A stretch of 64,000 bases of DNA, from positions 75,619 through 139,618 of the forward strand of contig DATHEA010000006.1 in NCBI GenBank assembly GCA_035318745.1, written 5' to 3'. The notes below the pieces were generated by a model, which had not been told where the DNA came from, did not search any database, and was given only the letters and a program-made list of their open reading frames with translations. The translations under genes were made by a program, and so were the position numbers. Below, piece after piece: positions 33,179-40,761 of this stretch. The stretch comes from VRUE01 sp035318745 (GTDB lineage Bacteria; Actinomycetota; Thermoleophilia; Solirubrobacterales; 70-9). Each line of letters starts with the position of its first letter. Within the stretch, counting starts at the first letter, position 1.

Positions 33179-33766
33179 CTAGCGGTGAGATCTGACCGCC
33201 TCCATCACCCGCGCATGAACCTCCTCGACGCTCCCCTCGGCATCGACCACGACAACCCGGTCCGACGCGATCTGGGCGATCTCGTCGTAGGCCTCGGCGA
33301 CAGCCCGCTGCAGCTCAAGCCCCTCGGCCTCGAAGCGATCCTCGCCGCCGGCCCTGCCAAGACCGACCTCAGGATCGATCCTCAGGTACAGCGTCAGGTC
33401 GGGCCAGAGGCCGTCGATCGTCGTGTCGACGAGCGAGAGCACGTAGCTGGTGCCGAGCCCGCGAGCGCCGCCCTGGTAGGCGACGCTGGAATCGGCGAAG
33501 CGATCGGCGACAACGGTGCCGCCGGCCTCCAGGGCCGGCCGCACGACGCGGCTGAGCAGGTCGGCCCGCGCCGCGGAGAAGAGCAGCAGCTCGGCGAAGG
33601 CATCGAGCTCCAGCGCCGGGTCGGCGAGCAGCTCGCGGATCCGCTCTGCGGCACCGGTCCCACCGGGCTCGCGGATCTCCACCGTGTCCGGCCCGAGCTC
33701 CGCGGCGAGCAGGCCGGCCTGCGTGCTCTTGCCTGAACCGTCTACTCCCTCGAGGGAGATGAACAA
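33179..33766 (-). CDS. tmk: Thymidylate kinase
   Basis: A 195-residue kinase converting dTMP to dTDP. The P-loop is SLEGVDGSGKSTQAGLL (residues 4-20), followed by IREPGGTGAAERIRELL, VVADRFADSSVAYQGGARGL (DRx motif and LID side) and the acceptor-binding Arg residues. Length is normal. It begins 10 bp after the topA stop and leads into holB, a frequent tmk-holB neighbourhood. Confidence 0.95.
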   Translation of the reverse strand: MFISLEGVDGSGKSTQAGLLAAELGPDTVEIREPGGTGAAERIRELLADPALELDAFAELLLFSAARADLLSRVVRPALEAGGTVVADRFADSSVAYQGGARGLGTSYVLSLVDTTIDGLWPDLTLYLRIDPEVGLGRAGGEDRFEAEGLELQRAVAEAYDEIAQIASDRVVVVDAEGSVEEVHARVMEAVRSHR

Positions 33767-33776
33767 GGCGAGGGCC

Positions 33777-36053
33777 TCAGCCTTTGGCCGCGGCTTTGGC
33801 GCGTTTGCGCCCCCGCGTGGCAGTGTCTGCTTTGGACGCCTTGACTTTCGCTTTTTTCGCGGAAGCGTCCTCGTCGCCCTCGACCGGCGGCTTCTTTTCC
33901 ATCTCTTTCTTGGCCGCTTTCGCCGCTTCGCGCTCGGCGCGGCGTTTCTTCATCTCCTGCATCGACTCGCAATCGTCGTTGAGGCAGAGGTTCCAGGGAC
34001 GGCCGCGGAAGGGGACGACTTTGAGTCGCGGCGTCTGACCGCAGACCGAGCAGCGGTCTTCCAGCTTGAAGACGTCGCCGCGCTGCGGCAGCGGGAAGGT
34101 CTGGTCGCAGGACTCGGGATCGTCGAGCGTCCACCCAGTGCATCCCACAAACCTTTTCCCTGACTTTTTCGCCCGGATGATCCGCAGCATGTGGGGCGAG
34201 CCGTCCTCCTTCTTGCGGCCGGCTTCCTCGCAGACCTTGCAGGGACCGAGGATGCGGTCCTCGTCCATCCCTTTCCAGATGACTTTGGCGAGGTCCTCGC
34301 GGCTGCCGTCGATCTCGGTCCAGGTCTTGTGCAGCAGGTCGCGGCTCTCGCCGACCACGGCGCCCTTGGTCATCTCGCCACCGGCGATGCGGTCCATCTC
34401 CGCCTCCAGCTGGGCGGTCATCTCCGGCGTCGCCATCGCCGGCACGTAGTTCTTGAAAGCCTCGTAGAGGGCGATCCCGGTCTCGGAGGGAACCGGCGGG
34501 TTGCTGTAGACGTAGCCGCGGTCGAAGAGCTTCTGGATGATGTCGGCCCGGGTCGCCTTGGTGCCGAGGCCGCGCTCCTCCATCAGCTCGATCAGTTTGG
34601 CCTGCGAGATCCGCGAGGGTGGCTGGGTCTCCTTGTCGACGATCCATGGCTGGCCGTCGAGGGCGAGGCTCTGGCCCTCTTTCAGTGCCGGGATCTCCTC
34701 GTCGGAGGAACGGGCGTAGGTATAGATGCCGGCGTAGCCGGGGTCGACGACGACCGAGCCGCGGACGAAGTAGGTCTCCGAGCCGGCCTCGATGTCGGCC
34801 CGGGTCGACTCGGTGATCATCGGCGGGCTGAAGGTGGCGAGGAAGCGGCGCACGACCAGTTCGTAGACGCGTTTCTTCGGGCCCTCGAGGGCGCCGGGGT
34901 GGATCGCCTGGGTCGGGTAGATCGGCGGGTGGTCGGTCGTCTCTTTCTTGCCGCGGGTCGGTTTCAGCTCGCCGTCGAGCAGGCCGGACGCGGCGGAGAA
35001 CTCTTTGACCTTGACCAGCGAAGTGACCAGCTCGCGCAGCGGCAGCGAGGCCGGGTAGACCGTGTTGTCGGTACGGGGGTAGGAGATGAAGCCGTCCATG
35101 TAGAGGTCCTCGGCGATCCGCATCGCGCTGGCGGGGGTGATGCCGAGGCGGCTGGAGGCGTCGGTGCTGAAGGCGGTGGTGTTGTAGGGCGTCGGCGGTT
35201 TACGCGTGTTCTTGCGGGCGGTTACCGCTTTGACGACGCCGGGCCCCTGGGTGCCGGCGAAGGCGGCGTCGGCCTCCGCCTTGTCCCAGAATTTGTCGAC
35301 GCTGTGGTGCGTCTCGAAGCTCCCCTCGGGGTGCTCGAACTTGGCGAACAGCTCCCAGAACGGTTTGGCGACGTGGGCGCGGCGCTCCATCTCGCGCTCG
35401 ACGATCAGGCCCAGGGTCGGGCTCTGGACGCGACCGACGGAGAGGAAGTTGGAGCCGATGCGGCGGCTGGCGAGCGAGACGGCGCGGGTCAGGGTCGCGC
35501 CCCAGAGCAGGTCGATGTCCTGGCGGGCGGCACCCGCGTTGGCGAGTGGGTAGGAGAGCTCGTCGAGCTCGTCGAAGGCGCGCTCGATCTCTTCCTTGGT
35601 CAGCGCCGAGTAGCGGGCGCGCTTGATCCGCAGGGTTCCGGCGTCGGCTTCCTCGCGCGTGCCGAGCTCCGGATTGGCGTCGAGCATCTCCTCCAGCGCC
35701 TCCAGCCCGATCAGCTCGCCCTCGCGGTCGAAGTCGGTCGCGATCACCAGCTCGTCCGCCTCCTTGGCGACTTTCCTGATCGCTTTGACGACGTTTTTGT
35801 CGGTCGGTTCCTTGATCAGCTCGGCGTCGATCAGGTCGTGCAGGTCGGTCTTCTGCCAGTTCGAGTAGCCCTCGGGGAAGGCAGGACCGAGCACGTGGCC
35901 CTTGAGCCCGATCGTCATCTGCTCGACCCCGTCGGAGTCGGTCCAGGTGTAGAACGGGACTTTGAAGGTTTTGTCCGCTTTCGCCTCGTTGCGGCCGAGG
36001 ATGTCGGCGATCTTCTTGGCGCTGTTGTTCTTCTCGGTGACTATCAGTCTCAT
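33777..36053 (-). CDS. topA: DNA topoisomerase I, archaeal-like type IA
   Basis: A 758-residue type IA topoisomerase starting at ATG 36053. The N-terminus RLIVTEKNNSAKKIADILG, the segment GLKGHVLGPAFPEGYSNWQK and LVIATDFDREGELIGLEAL look like haloarchaeal TopA, not the bacterial VESPAKAKTI form. The catalytic Tyr is in MDGFISYPRTDNTVYP. The C-terminus holds zinc-binding cysteine sets (CKVCEEAG with CTGW, and CSVCG with CLNDDC) and a Lys/Ala-rich tail. It relaxes negative supercoils. It leads the topA-tmk-holB operon. Whether a bacterial-type TopA also exists cannot be seen here. Confidence 0.9.
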   Translation of the reverse strand: MRLIVTEKNNSAKKIADILGRNEAKADKTFKVPFYTWTDSDGVEQMTIGLKGHVLGPAFPEGYSNWQKTDLHDLIDAELIKEPTDKNVVKAIRKVAKEADELVIATDFDREGELIGLEALEEMLDANPELGTREEADAGTLRIKRARYSALTKEEIERAFDELDELSYPLANAGAARQDIDLLWGATLTRAVSLASRRIGSNFLSVGRVQSPTLGLIVEREMERRAHVAKPFWELFAKFEHPEGSFETHHSVDKFWDKAEADAAFAGTQGPGVVKAVTARKNTRKPPTPYNTTAFSTDASSRLGITPASAMRIAEDLYMDGFISYPRTDNTVYPASLPLRELVTSLVKVKEFSAASGLLDGELKPTRGKKETTDHPPIYPTQAIHPGALEGPKKRVYELVVRRFLATFSPPMITESTRADIEAGSETYFVRGSVVVDPGYAGIYTYARSSDEEIPALKEGQSLALDGQPWIVDKETQPPSRISQAKLIELMEERGLGTKATRADIIQKLFDRGYVYSNPPVPSETGIALYEAFKNYVPAMATPEMTAQLEAEMDRIAGGEMTKGAVVGESRDLLHKTWTEIDGSREDLAKVIWKGMDEDRILGPCKVCEEAGRKKEDGSPHMLRIIRAKKSGKRFVGCTGWTLDDPESCDQTFPLPQRGDVFKLEDRCSVCGQTPRLKVVPFRGRPWNLCLNDDCESMQEMKKRRAEREAAKAAKKEMEKKPPVEGDEDASAKKAKVKASKADTATRGRKRAKAAAKG

Positions 36054-36073
36054 GGGGCGGCGAGGGTAGCAGG

Positions 36074-36108
36074 GGCGATAGGCGACCCCTGCCGGGCCGC
36101 CTATCGCC
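36074..36108. repeat. 11-bp hairpin upstream of topA
   Basis: GGCGATAGGCG (36074-36084) pairs with CGCCTATCGCC (36098-36108) about 20 bp before the topA start. It could be an operator or a supercoiling-sensitive cruciform, or mark the 5' leader. Confidence 0.5.
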
Positions 36109-36137
36109 GATCCCCAGATGGTTGGCCCCGGGGTCGC

Positions 36138-36281
36138 GTGCGACTGGGGGCGGGCGTGGCCAAGCAGATCAAGGATGAGGGCGCCGCCCTTGGTGGTGCC
36201 AAGGGCAAGCCCGAAGACGCAGAGATGCGAAGTGCCACGCACGTCATCCAGGCGTGCGCGGTCTCGGGGCCAACCATCTAG
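36138..36281 (+). pseudogene. Possible macro-domain remnant
   Basis: A 47-codon frame reads VRLGAGVAKQIKDEGAALGG and later SATHVIQACAVSGPTI. This looks to me like the GAGVAxAI ... ARHVIHAxVxGP signature of macro domains (ADP-ribose binding or hydrolysis), with the N-terminal strand and the C-terminal half missing. It is too short to work. The resemblance is by eye only and could be chance. Confidence 0.3.
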
Positions 36282-36294
36282 GATCGGCGCGCGT

Positions 36295-37227
36295 ATGAAG
36301 GCTCTGGTCACCGGCGGCGCCGGCTTCATCGGCTCGAACCTGGTCGACGCGCTGCTCGCGCGCGGCGACTCGGTGACCGTGGTCGACGACCTCTCCACCG
36401 GTCGGCGCACGAACCTCGACGGGGCGCTGACCGCGGGAGCCGAGCTGGCCGAGCTCGACATCCGCGAGGCAACGGCGCTGACCGAGCTGGCGACAAGGGC
36501 GCAGCCGGACGTCGTCTTCCACCTGGCGGCGCAGATCGATGTCCGCCGCTCGCTCGAGGATCCCGCTTTCGATGCCTCGATCAACATCGGCGGAACCGCG
36601 AATCTGCTGGAGGCGATGCGGGCGGCGGGATCGCGGCGGATCGTCTTCGTATCCACCGGCGGCGCGATCTACGGCGAGGGCGAGGGCAAGCAGCTGCCGC
36701 TCGACGAGAGCGCGCCGATCGAACCCTTCTCCGCCTACGGTCAGAGCAAGTTCGCCGCCGAGGGCTACCTGGCGCTCTACGAACGCCTCTACGGCCTCTC
36801 CGGCGTGAGCCTGCGGCTCGGCAACGTCTATGGACCGCGACAGGATCCGCTCGGCGAGGCCGGCGTGATCGCGATCTTCTGCGGCCGCCTGCGCAGCGGT
36901 GAGCGGCCGACCGTGTTTGGCGACGGCAGACAGACCCGCGACTACATATATGTGGGGGATGTGGTGGCGGCCGCGCTCTCGGCGGCGGAGAGCCAGTTCG
37001 CCGGGCCAGTCAACATCGGCTCCGGGACAGAGACCGACGTGCTCGAGCTGGCGCGCCTTCTGGCCGAGATCGGGGGCGTCGGGGACTTCGAGCCCGAGCT
37101 CGCCCCGCCTCGCACCGGCGAGGTTCAACGAATCTCCCTCGACGCGGGACGAGCCGAGCGCGAGCTGGGCTGGCGTGCCGAGACGAGCCTCGCCGATGGT
37201 TTACGGCTGACGCTCGACTCCCTCTAA
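36295..37227 (+). CDS. NAD-dependent sugar-nucleotide epimerase/dehydratase (GalE-like, extended SDR)
   Basis: A 310-residue extended short-chain dehydrogenase. The N-terminus MKALVTGGAGFIGSNLVDAL binds NAD (GxxGxxG), LAELDIREATALTEL carries the adenine-contact Asp, and FVSTGGAIYGEGE plus AYGQSKFAAE give the catalytic Ser/Thr and YxxxK. RLGNVYGPRQDPLGEAGVI and GDGRQTRDYIYVGDVV are typical of UDP-glucose 4-epimerase relatives. Start: ATG 36295. It likely supplies a sugar nucleotide for cell-envelope glycans; the exact substrate is open. Confidence 0.87.
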   Translation: MKALVTGGAGFIGSNLVDALLARGDSVTVVDDLSTGRRTNLDGALTAGAELAELDIREATALTELATRAQPDVVFHLAAQIDVRRSLEDPAFDASINIGGTANLLEAMRAAGSRRIVFVSTGGAIYGEGEGKQLPLDESAPIEPFSAYGQSKFAAEGYLALYERLYGLSGVSLRLGNVYGPRQDPLGEAGVIAIFCGRLRSGERPTVFGDGRQTRDYIYVGDVVAAALSAAESQFAGPVNIGSGTETDVLELARLLAEIGGVGDFEPELAPPRTGEVQRISLDAGRAERELGWRAETSLADGLRLTLDSL

Positions 37228-37332
37228 CTCCGCATCACTAACCTTCGTTTCATGCCCGCCCAGGCCTATGCCGGCAAGGAGTGCGTCTGCCAGCTCCGCA
37301 AAGGGATCTGCGATCAGTCGTGCGTGCGCGAC

Positions 37333-37998
37333 ATGCTCGAGACCCCCTTCTACATCGCCTGCCTGAAGCTGAAGGGGCGGCGCTGCCTGGTGATCGGCGG
37401 CGGCGACATCGGCCTCGAGAAGGCCGAGGGCCTGCTTGCCTGCGACGCCGATGTGACCCTGATCGCGCCGGTCGCCCACCCCGAGCTGGAGTCCCTGGCG
37501 ACAGAGGGCTCGATCGCCTGGGAGAAGCGCGCCTACGCGGGTCCGGCGGACCTGGAGGGGGCCTTCATGGCGATCGCCGCCACCGACGACAGCGAGGTCA
37601 ACATCGCCGTCTTCGACGACGCCGAGAAGCGGGCGATGCTGGTCAACATCGTCGACGTGCCGCCGCTCTGCAACTTCATCCTGCCGGCAATCGTGCGGAC
37701 CGGCCCGCTGGCGATCGCGATCTCCACCGCCGGCGCCTCGCCCGCCCTGGCGAAGCGGATGAAGCGCGAGGTCTCCGAGCTGTTCGGCGAGGAGTACGCG
37801 CGCCTGGCGGTGATCCTCAACGACGCCCGCGGCTGGGCCAAGGGGACGCTGCCGACCTACCAGGACCGCAAGGAGTTCTTCGAGGGGATCGTCAACGGCG
37901 ACCCCGATCCGATCGAGCTGCTGCGCGGGGGCCAGGAGATCCGGGTCCTGGCCCTGATCGAGGCGGCGAAAGAGCGCGCCGCCTCGGCGCTGGCGTAG
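37333..37998 (+). CDS. Precorrin-2 dehydrogenase / sirohydrochlorin ferrochelatase (CysG N-terminal/Met8-like)
   Basis: A 221-residue bifunctional enzyme family member. CLVIGGGDIGLEKAEGLLAC binds NAD, FMAIAATDDSEVNIAVF and VNIVDVPPLCNFILPAIVR contain the catalytic Asp region, and ISTAGASPALAKRMKREVSE is the family signature. It makes siroheme, the cofactor of the sulfite reductase encoded here. An in-frame ATG at 37252 would add a 27-residue cysteine-rich leader (KECVCQLRKGICDQSCVRD); no clear ribosome-binding site favours either start. The stop codon touches the left arm of the repeat at 37998. Confidence 0.85.
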   Translation: MLETPFYIACLKLKGRRCLVIGGGDIGLEKAEGLLACDADVTLIAPVAHPELESLATEGSIAWEKRAYAGPADLEGAFMAIAATDDSEVNIAVFDDAEKRAMLVNIVDVPPLCNFILPAIVRTGPLAIAISTAGASPALAKRMKREVSELFGEEYARLAVILNDARGWAKGTLPTYQDRKEFFEGIVNGDPDPIELLRGGQEIRVLALIEAAKERAASALA

Positions 37999-38100
37999 AC
38001 CGCTCGGGAGTCCCCCCTCCGGAAACCCGCGTCGGAAACCGCTTGAGATTTCGACGCCGGCGGCTCACAAGTTTCCTTCCGGGGGGACTCCCGAGCGGTC
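37998..38100. terminator. Variable-arm/conserved-core hairpin element, copy 1
   Basis: Perfect 20-bp arms (37998-38017 and 38081-38100) run from the TAG of the precorrin gene to the TGA of the marR-like gene. The core (38019-38082) matches that of 39828-39892 at 57 of 64 aligned positions, with one gap, including an identical 24-base end. The outermost arm sequences of the two copies differ, but each copy stays self-complementary. It probably works as a bidirectional terminator, yet the conserved loop asks for another explanation. Confidence 0.75.
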
Positions 38101-38578
38101 AGCTTGCGCCGCAGGCTGAGGAGCGCACCCGGTCGAGCGCCTCGCGGAGATCCCGCGCTTGGGCGTCGCTGAGGTTGGCGGCGAAGGCTGCCTTCAGCTC
38201 GGCTACCACCACCGGGCGCATCTCGTCGAGCAGGTCATGGCCGGCGGGCATCAGAGTGGCGTAGCTGACCCGGCGGTCGGTCTCGCAGAAGGTTCGCTCC
38301 ATCAGGCCGGCCTTGATCAGGCGGTCGACGAGCTTGGTCAAGCCACCGCGGGTGATCACCATCGCCTCGGCCAGCTCGCCCATCTTCATCCGCTGCTCCG
38401 GCGCCTCGGCGACGGTGGCGAGAATCTCGTACCAGGGCAGGGGCGGGAAGTCGGATGCCGCGAGCGCTTCCTGCAGGCGCCCGACGATCGCGGCATGGGT
38501 CCGGGTGAGCGCCCCCCAGGCCTCGCCGTGAGGCGTCGTCCGTGGCGGTGGGCGGGTTGCAGTGGCTTGCTCGCTCAT
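38099..38578 (-). CDS. MarR-family regulator
   Basis: A 159-residue winged-helix regulator: PWYEILATVAEAPEQRMKMG, LAEAMVITRGGLTKLVDRLI (recognition helix) and MERTFCETDRRVSYATLMPA (the DxR wing). MarR proteins are repressors released by small phenolic ligands or oxidation; a Cys in FCETDRR and one near the C-terminus could be redox-sensitive. It is divergent from yceI and the FMN reductase, which share a 115-bp intergenic region holding a palindromic site. Confidence 0.9.
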   Translation of the reverse strand: MSEQATATRPPPRTTPHGEAWGALTRTHAAIVGRLQEALAASDFPPLPWYEILATVAEAPEQRMKMGELAEAMVITRGGLTKLVDRLIKAGLMERTFCETDRRVSYATLMPAGHDLLDEMRPVVVAELKAAFAANLSDAQARDLREALDRVRSSACGAS

Positions 38579-38601
38579 AGACCGATGATCTCAGGCATCT
38601 G

Positions 38602-38644
38602 TTGTCAAGTCAATAGTTGACAAGCTAACTGTCTCTGCTAAAAT
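38602..38644 (+). promoter_or_regulatory. yceI promoter with a MarR-type operator
   Basis: TTGTCAA (38602-38608) and TTGACAA (38617-38623) form an inverted repeat. The second half doubles as a perfect -35 (TTGACA), followed after 16 bp by TAAAAT as -10 (38639-38644). A repressor bound here would block the yceI promoter and probably marR itself. AGGAGG lies 7 bp before the yceI ATG. Confidence 0.65.
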
Positions 38645-38693
38645 TGTTTCCAAGTCAAAGGTTTGTTGGATAACAACTACAGGAGGATCCAAG

Positions 38694-39245
38694 ATGAGCA
38701 CGCAGACGATTCAACAGCAGGTCCCCGCTGGAACCTACGTCGTCGACCCGGTCCATTCGTCGATCGGCTTCGCCGTCGTTCACAACGGCGTTTCGACTTT
38801 CCGCAGCGGCTTCGGGGGCTACGAGGCGACCCTGAGCGGCGGCGAGGACCCGAAGCTGAAGGGCAACGTCGAGGTGGACAGCATCCAGATCGACGAGCCG
38901 CAGCTGAAGGGCCACCTCCTCGCCCCCGACTTCTTCGACGCCGAGCGATACCCGCAGCTGCGTTTCGAGTCAAGCGCTCTGGAGATCGGCGAGGACGGCA
39001 CGGTCACCATCCGCGGCGAGCTGGAGATCCGCGGCGAGAAGCGCGAGGTCGAGACGAGCGGCCGCTTCGTGCCACTCGGCGCTGACCTCGCCGGGCAGGC
39101 CCGGGTCGGGCTCTCGTTCGAGACCAGCGTCGACCGCAGAAGCTTCGGCCTCGACTGGCAGGCGGAGCTGCCAAGCGGCGGCGAGGTACTCGACTACGAG
39201 GTGACCATCGCGGTCGAGCTTGAGCTGGTCGAGGAGGCCGAGTAG
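38694..39245 (+). CDS. YceI-family lipid-binding protein
   Basis: A 183-residue YceI protein: GTYVVDPVHSSIGFAVVHNG, FFDAERYPQLRFES and TIRGELEIRGEKREVE are the family signatures of this lipocalin-like barrel, which binds polyisoprenoids or amphiphiles. No signal peptide, so it is probably cytoplasmic, unlike E. coli YceI. It has a strong promoter and RBS and is followed after 2 bp by an FMN reductase, so the two make one unit controlled by the divergent MarR protein. Confidence 0.9.
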   Translation: MSTQTIQQQVPAGTYVVDPVHSSIGFAVVHNGVSTFRSGFGGYEATLSGGEDPKLKGNVEVDSIQIDEPQLKGHLLAPDFFDAERYPQLRFESSALEIGEDGTVTIRGELEIRGEKREVETSGRFVPLGADLAGQARVGLSFETSVDRRSFGLDWQAELPSGGEVLDYEVTIAVELELVEEAE

Positions 39246-39247
39246 CG

Positions 39248-39802
39248 ATGCAGGTGCTCGGCATCTCGGGCAGCCTGCGCCACGACTCCCACAACAGCGC
39301 CCTGCTGCGGGCGGCCGCCGAGCGGCTGCCCGCCGGGGCGGAGCTGATCCCGTTCGAGCGCCTGGCCGAGATCCCGCCCTACGACGAGGACGTCGAAGTG
39401 GAGGGCGTGCCGGAGGTCGTGCGCGACCTGCGCGAGGCGATCCGCGCGGCCGACGCGGTGCTGATCGCCACCCCCGAGTACAACCACTCGATCCCGGGTC
39501 AGCTCAAGAACGCGCTCGACTGGGCATCCCGCCCAGCCGGGCAGAGCTCCCTGAACGGCAAGCCGGCGGCAACGATCGGCGCCTCCACGGGCATGTTCGG
39601 CGCCGTCTGGGCACAGGCGGAGCTGCGCAAGGTCCTCGGCGCCATGGGCGGCCGTGTCCTCGAGGCCGAACTGCCGGTCAGCCACGTCCAAGAACTGCGC
39701 CACGGCGGCAGCCTCAAGCTGGACCCGGAGCAGGCAGAGCAGCTCGACGAGATCCTGTCGGAGCTGGTCGCGGCCGCCGAGCGGGAGCCGGTCGCAGCTT
39801 AG
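39248..39802 (+). CDS. NADPH-dependent FMN reductase (flavodoxin-like)
   Basis: A 184-residue flavoprotein. GISGSLRHDSHNSALLRA binds FMN phosphate, TPEYNHSIPGQLKNALDWAS is the ring-binding loop and the family hallmark, and GASTGMFGAVWAQAELRKVL closes the site. Members reduce FMN, quinones, azo dyes or chromate using NADPH. Co-transcribed with yceI, suggesting a response to aromatic or oxidant stress sensed by the MarR protein. Confidence 0.9.
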   Translation: MQVLGISGSLRHDSHNSALLRAAAERLPAGAELIPFERLAEIPPYDEDVEVEGVPEVVRDLREAIRAADAVLIATPEYNHSIPGQLKNALDWASRPAGQSSLNGKPAATIGASTGMFGAVWAQAELRKVLGAMGGRVLEAELPVSHVQELRHGGSLKLDPEQAEQLDEILSELVAAAEREPVAA

Positions 39803-39804
39803 GC

Positions 39805-39912
39805 AGAGCATCGGGGTGTCCCCCCCTCCGGAAAACCCGCGTCGTCAGCCGCATAAGATTTCAACGCTGGCGGCTCACAAGTTTCCTTCCGGGGGGGACA
39901 CCCCGATGCTCT
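39805..39912. terminator. Variable-arm/conserved-core hairpin element, copy 2
   Basis: Perfect 22-bp arms (39805-39826 and 39891-39912) sit 3 bp from the stop codons of the two convergent genes. The core 39828-39892 is nearly the same as in copy 1 at 37998-38100. Inside it AGCCGC pairs with GCGGCT. Confidence 0.75.
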
Positions 39913-39915
39913 TCG

Positions 39916-40620
39916 TCAGGCAGCCGGTAGGGCGAAGAACGCGATCGCCGCAAAGTGGGCTGCGGCTGCCGCGATTACCAAGGCGTGGAAGATCTCGTGG
40001 TAGCCGAAGACGCGCGGATTGGGGTTCGGACGCTGGGTCGCGTAGACGATCGCGCCGGCGGTGTAGAGGAGGCCTCCGGCCGCGACCAGGAGGGTGCCGG
40101 CGGCTCCCATCTGATCCCACAAGCCCGGGAAGGCGATGATGGCGACCCAGCCCAACGACATGTATATGAGCGCCGCGACCCATTTCGGATGGTCGATCCA
40201 AATCATCTCGACCACCGCGCCGGCGATCGCGCCGGCCCAGACGACGACGAGGATCGCATCGGCCAGAGGCCCGTCGAGGACGAGCAAGGCGAAGGGCGTG
40301 TAGGTGCCGGCGATGAGGAAGAAGATCATCGAGTGATCGAGGCGGCGCATCCAGCGGCGCGCTTCGGGCCGCTTCCAGTTAACCCGGTGGTAGAGCGCGC
40401 TGGTGCCGAGCAGGGCCGAGAGGCTGACCGCGTAGATCGCCACCGCCAGGGTCGCCTTCGGGGTCTTCGCGGCGACGATCAGCGCGGCGCCGAGAACCAG
40501 CGAGACGAAGAAGGCCCACTCGTGCGAGACGCCGCGCAGTCGCGGCTTGACCGCGCCGATCGCCTCGCCCGCAACTTCCTTTGCAGTTTCCGCCTTCTCA
40601 GCGGCCTTCGCCCGCACCAT
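39916..40620 (-). CDS. Hemolysin III/TrhA-family membrane protein
   Basis: A 234-residue protein with seven hydrophobic helices of the PAQR-like HlyIII/YqfA family. Hallmarks are SALYHRVNWKRPEARRWMRR, LDHSMIFFLIAGTYTPFALL and the C-terminal FGYHEIFHALVIAAAAAHF with the conserved histidines that bind zinc. The family is linked to membrane-energy homeostasis; haemolysis is a historical name. ATG 40620 directly abuts AAGGAG, so GTG at 40617 or a start further up (to 40692) is possible. Confidence 0.85.
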   Translation of the reverse strand: MVRAKAAEKAETAKEVAGEAIGAVKPRLRGVSHEWAFFVSLVLGAALIVAAKTPKATLAVAIYAVSLSALLGTSALYHRVNWKRPEARRWMRRLDHSMIFFLIAGTYTPFALLVLDGPLADAILVVVWAGAIAGAVVEMIWIDHPKWVAALIYMSLGWVAIIAFPGLWDQMGAAGTLLVAAGGLLYTAGAIVYATQRPNPNPRVFGYHEIFHALVIAAAAAHFAAIAFFALPAA

Positions 40621-40761
40621 CTCCTTGTCACCATAGAGGGAGAAGGGCGTGAATTCATGAAATTCGTGGCGTTTTGCGGAGTCGCGAAACACAAAGTACG
40701 TCCGACTCGTTGACGATCCTGGGCAGCTCCCCCTAAAAGCCGCCCCGAGAGGAGAAGTTCG

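Noticed and set aside
34191..36281. 696-codon plus-strand frame opposite topA
   Set aside because: Antisense shadow of topA; only its last 47 codons, beyond topA, might be a gene remnant.
40693..40761. Cobalamin riboswitch upstream of nrdJ
   Set aside because: Only 69 bp separate the divergent genes' longest frames and no B12-box-like sequence is visible.
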